Shown piece after piece: positions 62,930-64,000 of a DNA stretch of 64,000 bases; the stretch's first letter is position 1; the number at the start of each line of letters is the position of its first letter. This DNA comes from an uncultured Pelagibacteraceae bacterium. GTDB taxonomy: Bacteria > Pseudomonadota > Alphaproteobacteria > Pelagibacterales > Pelagibacteraceae. Position numbers and translations under genes: made by a program. The notes beneath the pieces were generated by a model. The model saw nothing but the letters and a program-made list of their open reading frames with translations, had not been told where the DNA came from and did not search any database. The stretch is taken from positions 1 to 64,000 of the forward strand of contig CACKVM010000002.1 of assembly GCA_902603625.1 (NCBI GenBank). Direction: 5' to 3'.

Positions 62930-63836
62930 TTGAATAACTCAAAGAAAAACTTTTTTTCATTTTCATTGTTATTTATTCAGCCAATTTTTATGGCTAGTAA
63001 TCTTGTTGTAGCAAGAGGGGGCGTTGAGTTTGTACCTCCAATATCGTTAGCTTTTTGGAGATGGACACTAGTTTTTTTGATATTATTACCTTTTACATAC
63101 ATAACATTAAAAAAAAATTTTAAGACTATTAAAAAAGAATATAAAAAATTATTTTTTTTAGGCTCAATGGGATGTGGAGTATGCGGAGCCTTTCCATTTT
63201 TGGCAGGCGAAACAACAACTGTAACAAATATGGGAATTATTTATACATCTTCGCCTGTGTTCATAATTTTGATTTCATACTTTTTTTTTCATGAAAATAT
63301 AAATTTCACAAAAATAATTGGATTAATCGTATGTTTAATAGGTGTCTTTACAATCATTATAAAAGGAGATTTAAATTTATTAATTAGTTTGCAATTTACA
63401 ATTGGTGATTTATGGATGTTAGCTGCTGCTATTGGATGGGCATTATATTCAATTTATTTATTTTACTGGAATTCAGAACTTAAAATTTTTGAAAGATTTA
63501 CTTTAATATCATTTTTTGGAGCTTTAAGTTTATTACCATTTTATATTGGTGAAGAAATATTCTACAAACAGACAGCTTTTATACCTGAATTTTATTTCTG
63601 GGTAATTTTTGCTGCTATTTCACCAGGAATAATTGCTTTTACACTTTACACTTTTGCTCAAAAAAAAATTAGGTGCATCTTTAACGGGTTTCACTCTTTA
63701 TGTTTTTACAGTCTATGGAGCGATTTATGGTTATTTTTTATTTGACGAAAAATTTGAAAATTATCATTTCATAGGAACAATTCTAGTATTTTTTGGAATA
63801 TACTTAGCAAAGAAAAAAAATGTTAAAAAAGTCTAG
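62930..63836 (+). pseudogene. DMT/EamA family permease interrupted by a one-base frameshift
   Basis: The reading starts at TTG 62930 (MNNSKKNFFSFSLLFIQPIF) and has EamA features: SNLVVARGGVEFVPPISLAFWRWTLVFLILLPF, TNMGIIYTSSPVFIILISYFFF, DLWMLAAAIGWALYSIYLFY. At a run of nine A (63660-63668) frame 1 drifts into IRCIFNGFHS, while the other frame continues perfectly as LGASLTGFTLYVFTVYGAIYGYFLFDEKF to a stop at 63836. Eight A would restore a ~301-residue protein with ten helices. A sequencing or assembly indel is as likely as a real mutation. Substrate unknown. Confidence 0.85.
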
Positions 63837-64000
63837 GAATATTTTGTTGTTATTTTTTCAAATAATTATTTTTGTTTACTTTTTAATCTTAGTTTTTTTA
63901 TATTTTTATCAGAGAAGTTTATTATATCATCCTAATGAAAATAATTATTCTGGCGATCAAATATCGGTACCTATTGAAAAAGTAAAAATTAATACAGAGG
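63820..64000 (+). CDS. alpha/beta hydrolase, N-terminal part (runs off window)
   Basis: ATG 63820 overlaps the DMT gene end by 17 bases. About 60 residues are visible: a membrane anchor (NILLLFFQIIIFVYFLILVFLYFYQ) followed by RSLLYHPNENN and VPIEKVKINTE, the opening typical of membrane-anchored serine hydrolases of the ABHD13/17-like group (QRSLLYxP). The catalytic domain lies beyond the window, so this rests on the N-terminal pattern only. Confidence 0.65.
   Translation, partial: MLKKSRNILLLFFQIIIFVYFLILVFLYFYQRSLLYHPNENNYSGDQISVPIEKVKINTE

Noticed and set aside
1-64000. Mobile elements, CRISPR, prophage, toxin-antitoxin or defence systems
   Set aside because: No transposase, integrase, repeat array or phage gene was seen; short A/T repeats are due to base composition.

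Overview
This window reads as a chromosomal segment of a SAR11-type alphaproteobacterium (Pelagibacterales). Evidence: very low GC with long A/T runs in coding DNA, Lys/Ile/Asn-rich proteins, almost no intergenic space (many ATGA, TAATG or TAGTG junctions), alphaproteobacterial gene neighbourhoods (hemE/DUF299/maf/aroE/coaE, dnaQ/secB/fxsA/tim44/smr, hslUV/hisBHAFE, tsaD/hemC/hemD), and transport and oxidation of small organic acids typical of ocean heterotrophs. No phage, insertion sequence, CRISPR array or plasmid gene was seen.

Layout. 1-4.4 kb: coaE (cut by the window edge), aroE, maf and the DUF299 regulator run leftward from an AT-rich gap carrying two perfect DnaA boxes, a good candidate for the chromosome origin; a C-terminally truncated hemE and then dnaQ run rightward. 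4.4-12.1 kb: secB, fxsA, tim44-like, smr, hslUV, a compact hisBHAFE operon, a HIT protein and a GNAT acetyltransferase. 12.1-22 kb: lolA-ftsK, a UbiH-type hydroxylase, a LON-domain protein, tRNA-Gly(GCC), a sulfotransferase, a pterin dehydratase, purH, a heparinase-like protein and rpe. 22-27.5 kb: a two-component Na+/solute (probably acetate) symporter with a GC-rich terminator, and acetyl-CoA synthetase carrying an extraordinary Lys/Arg tail. 27.5-35.3 kb: a glycosyltransferase, tsaD, hemCD, MscS, YggT, folD, small membrane proteins and a PQQ-type sugar dehydrogenase.

35.3-42.6 kb is a light-response and hypothetical-protein island: an SDR, an FeS-BCP-type photolyase relative, an unlisted DUF2256 mini-gene, a DUF4174-like fusion, a CRTAC1-type FG-GAP secreted protein paired with a Cys-rich secreted protein, a glutamine amidotransferase, an unlisted 49-codon ArfA-like gene, and a second photolyase-like protein whose FAD domain comes first. 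42.6-52.2 kb: argG, an IalB-like protein, an aldo/keto reductase, a Bax-inhibitor-1 protein, DUF2794, yciB, hspQ, ccmCDEFGH and a PagL-like lipid A deacylase.

52.2-64 kb is an organic-acid island: two tandem FMN 2-hydroxy-acid oxidases, an aminotransferase, a GlcD/D-lactate dehydrogenase-like flavoprotein, a hydroxypyruvate reductase-like dehydrogenase, a TakP-like TRAP transporter with a perfect terminator after the binding-protein gene, an amidase, a small membrane protein, a DMT permease broken by a one-base homopolymer shift, and the start of an alpha/beta hydrolase.

The most consequential anomaly is hemE. It lacks its last ~40 residues and runs straight into dnaQ, while coaE-aroE-maf-DUF299 face the other way. 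This is what an inversion with one end inside hemE and the other between coaE and dnaQ would produce. Whether that is genomic or an amplification/assembly chimera cannot be decided from this window.
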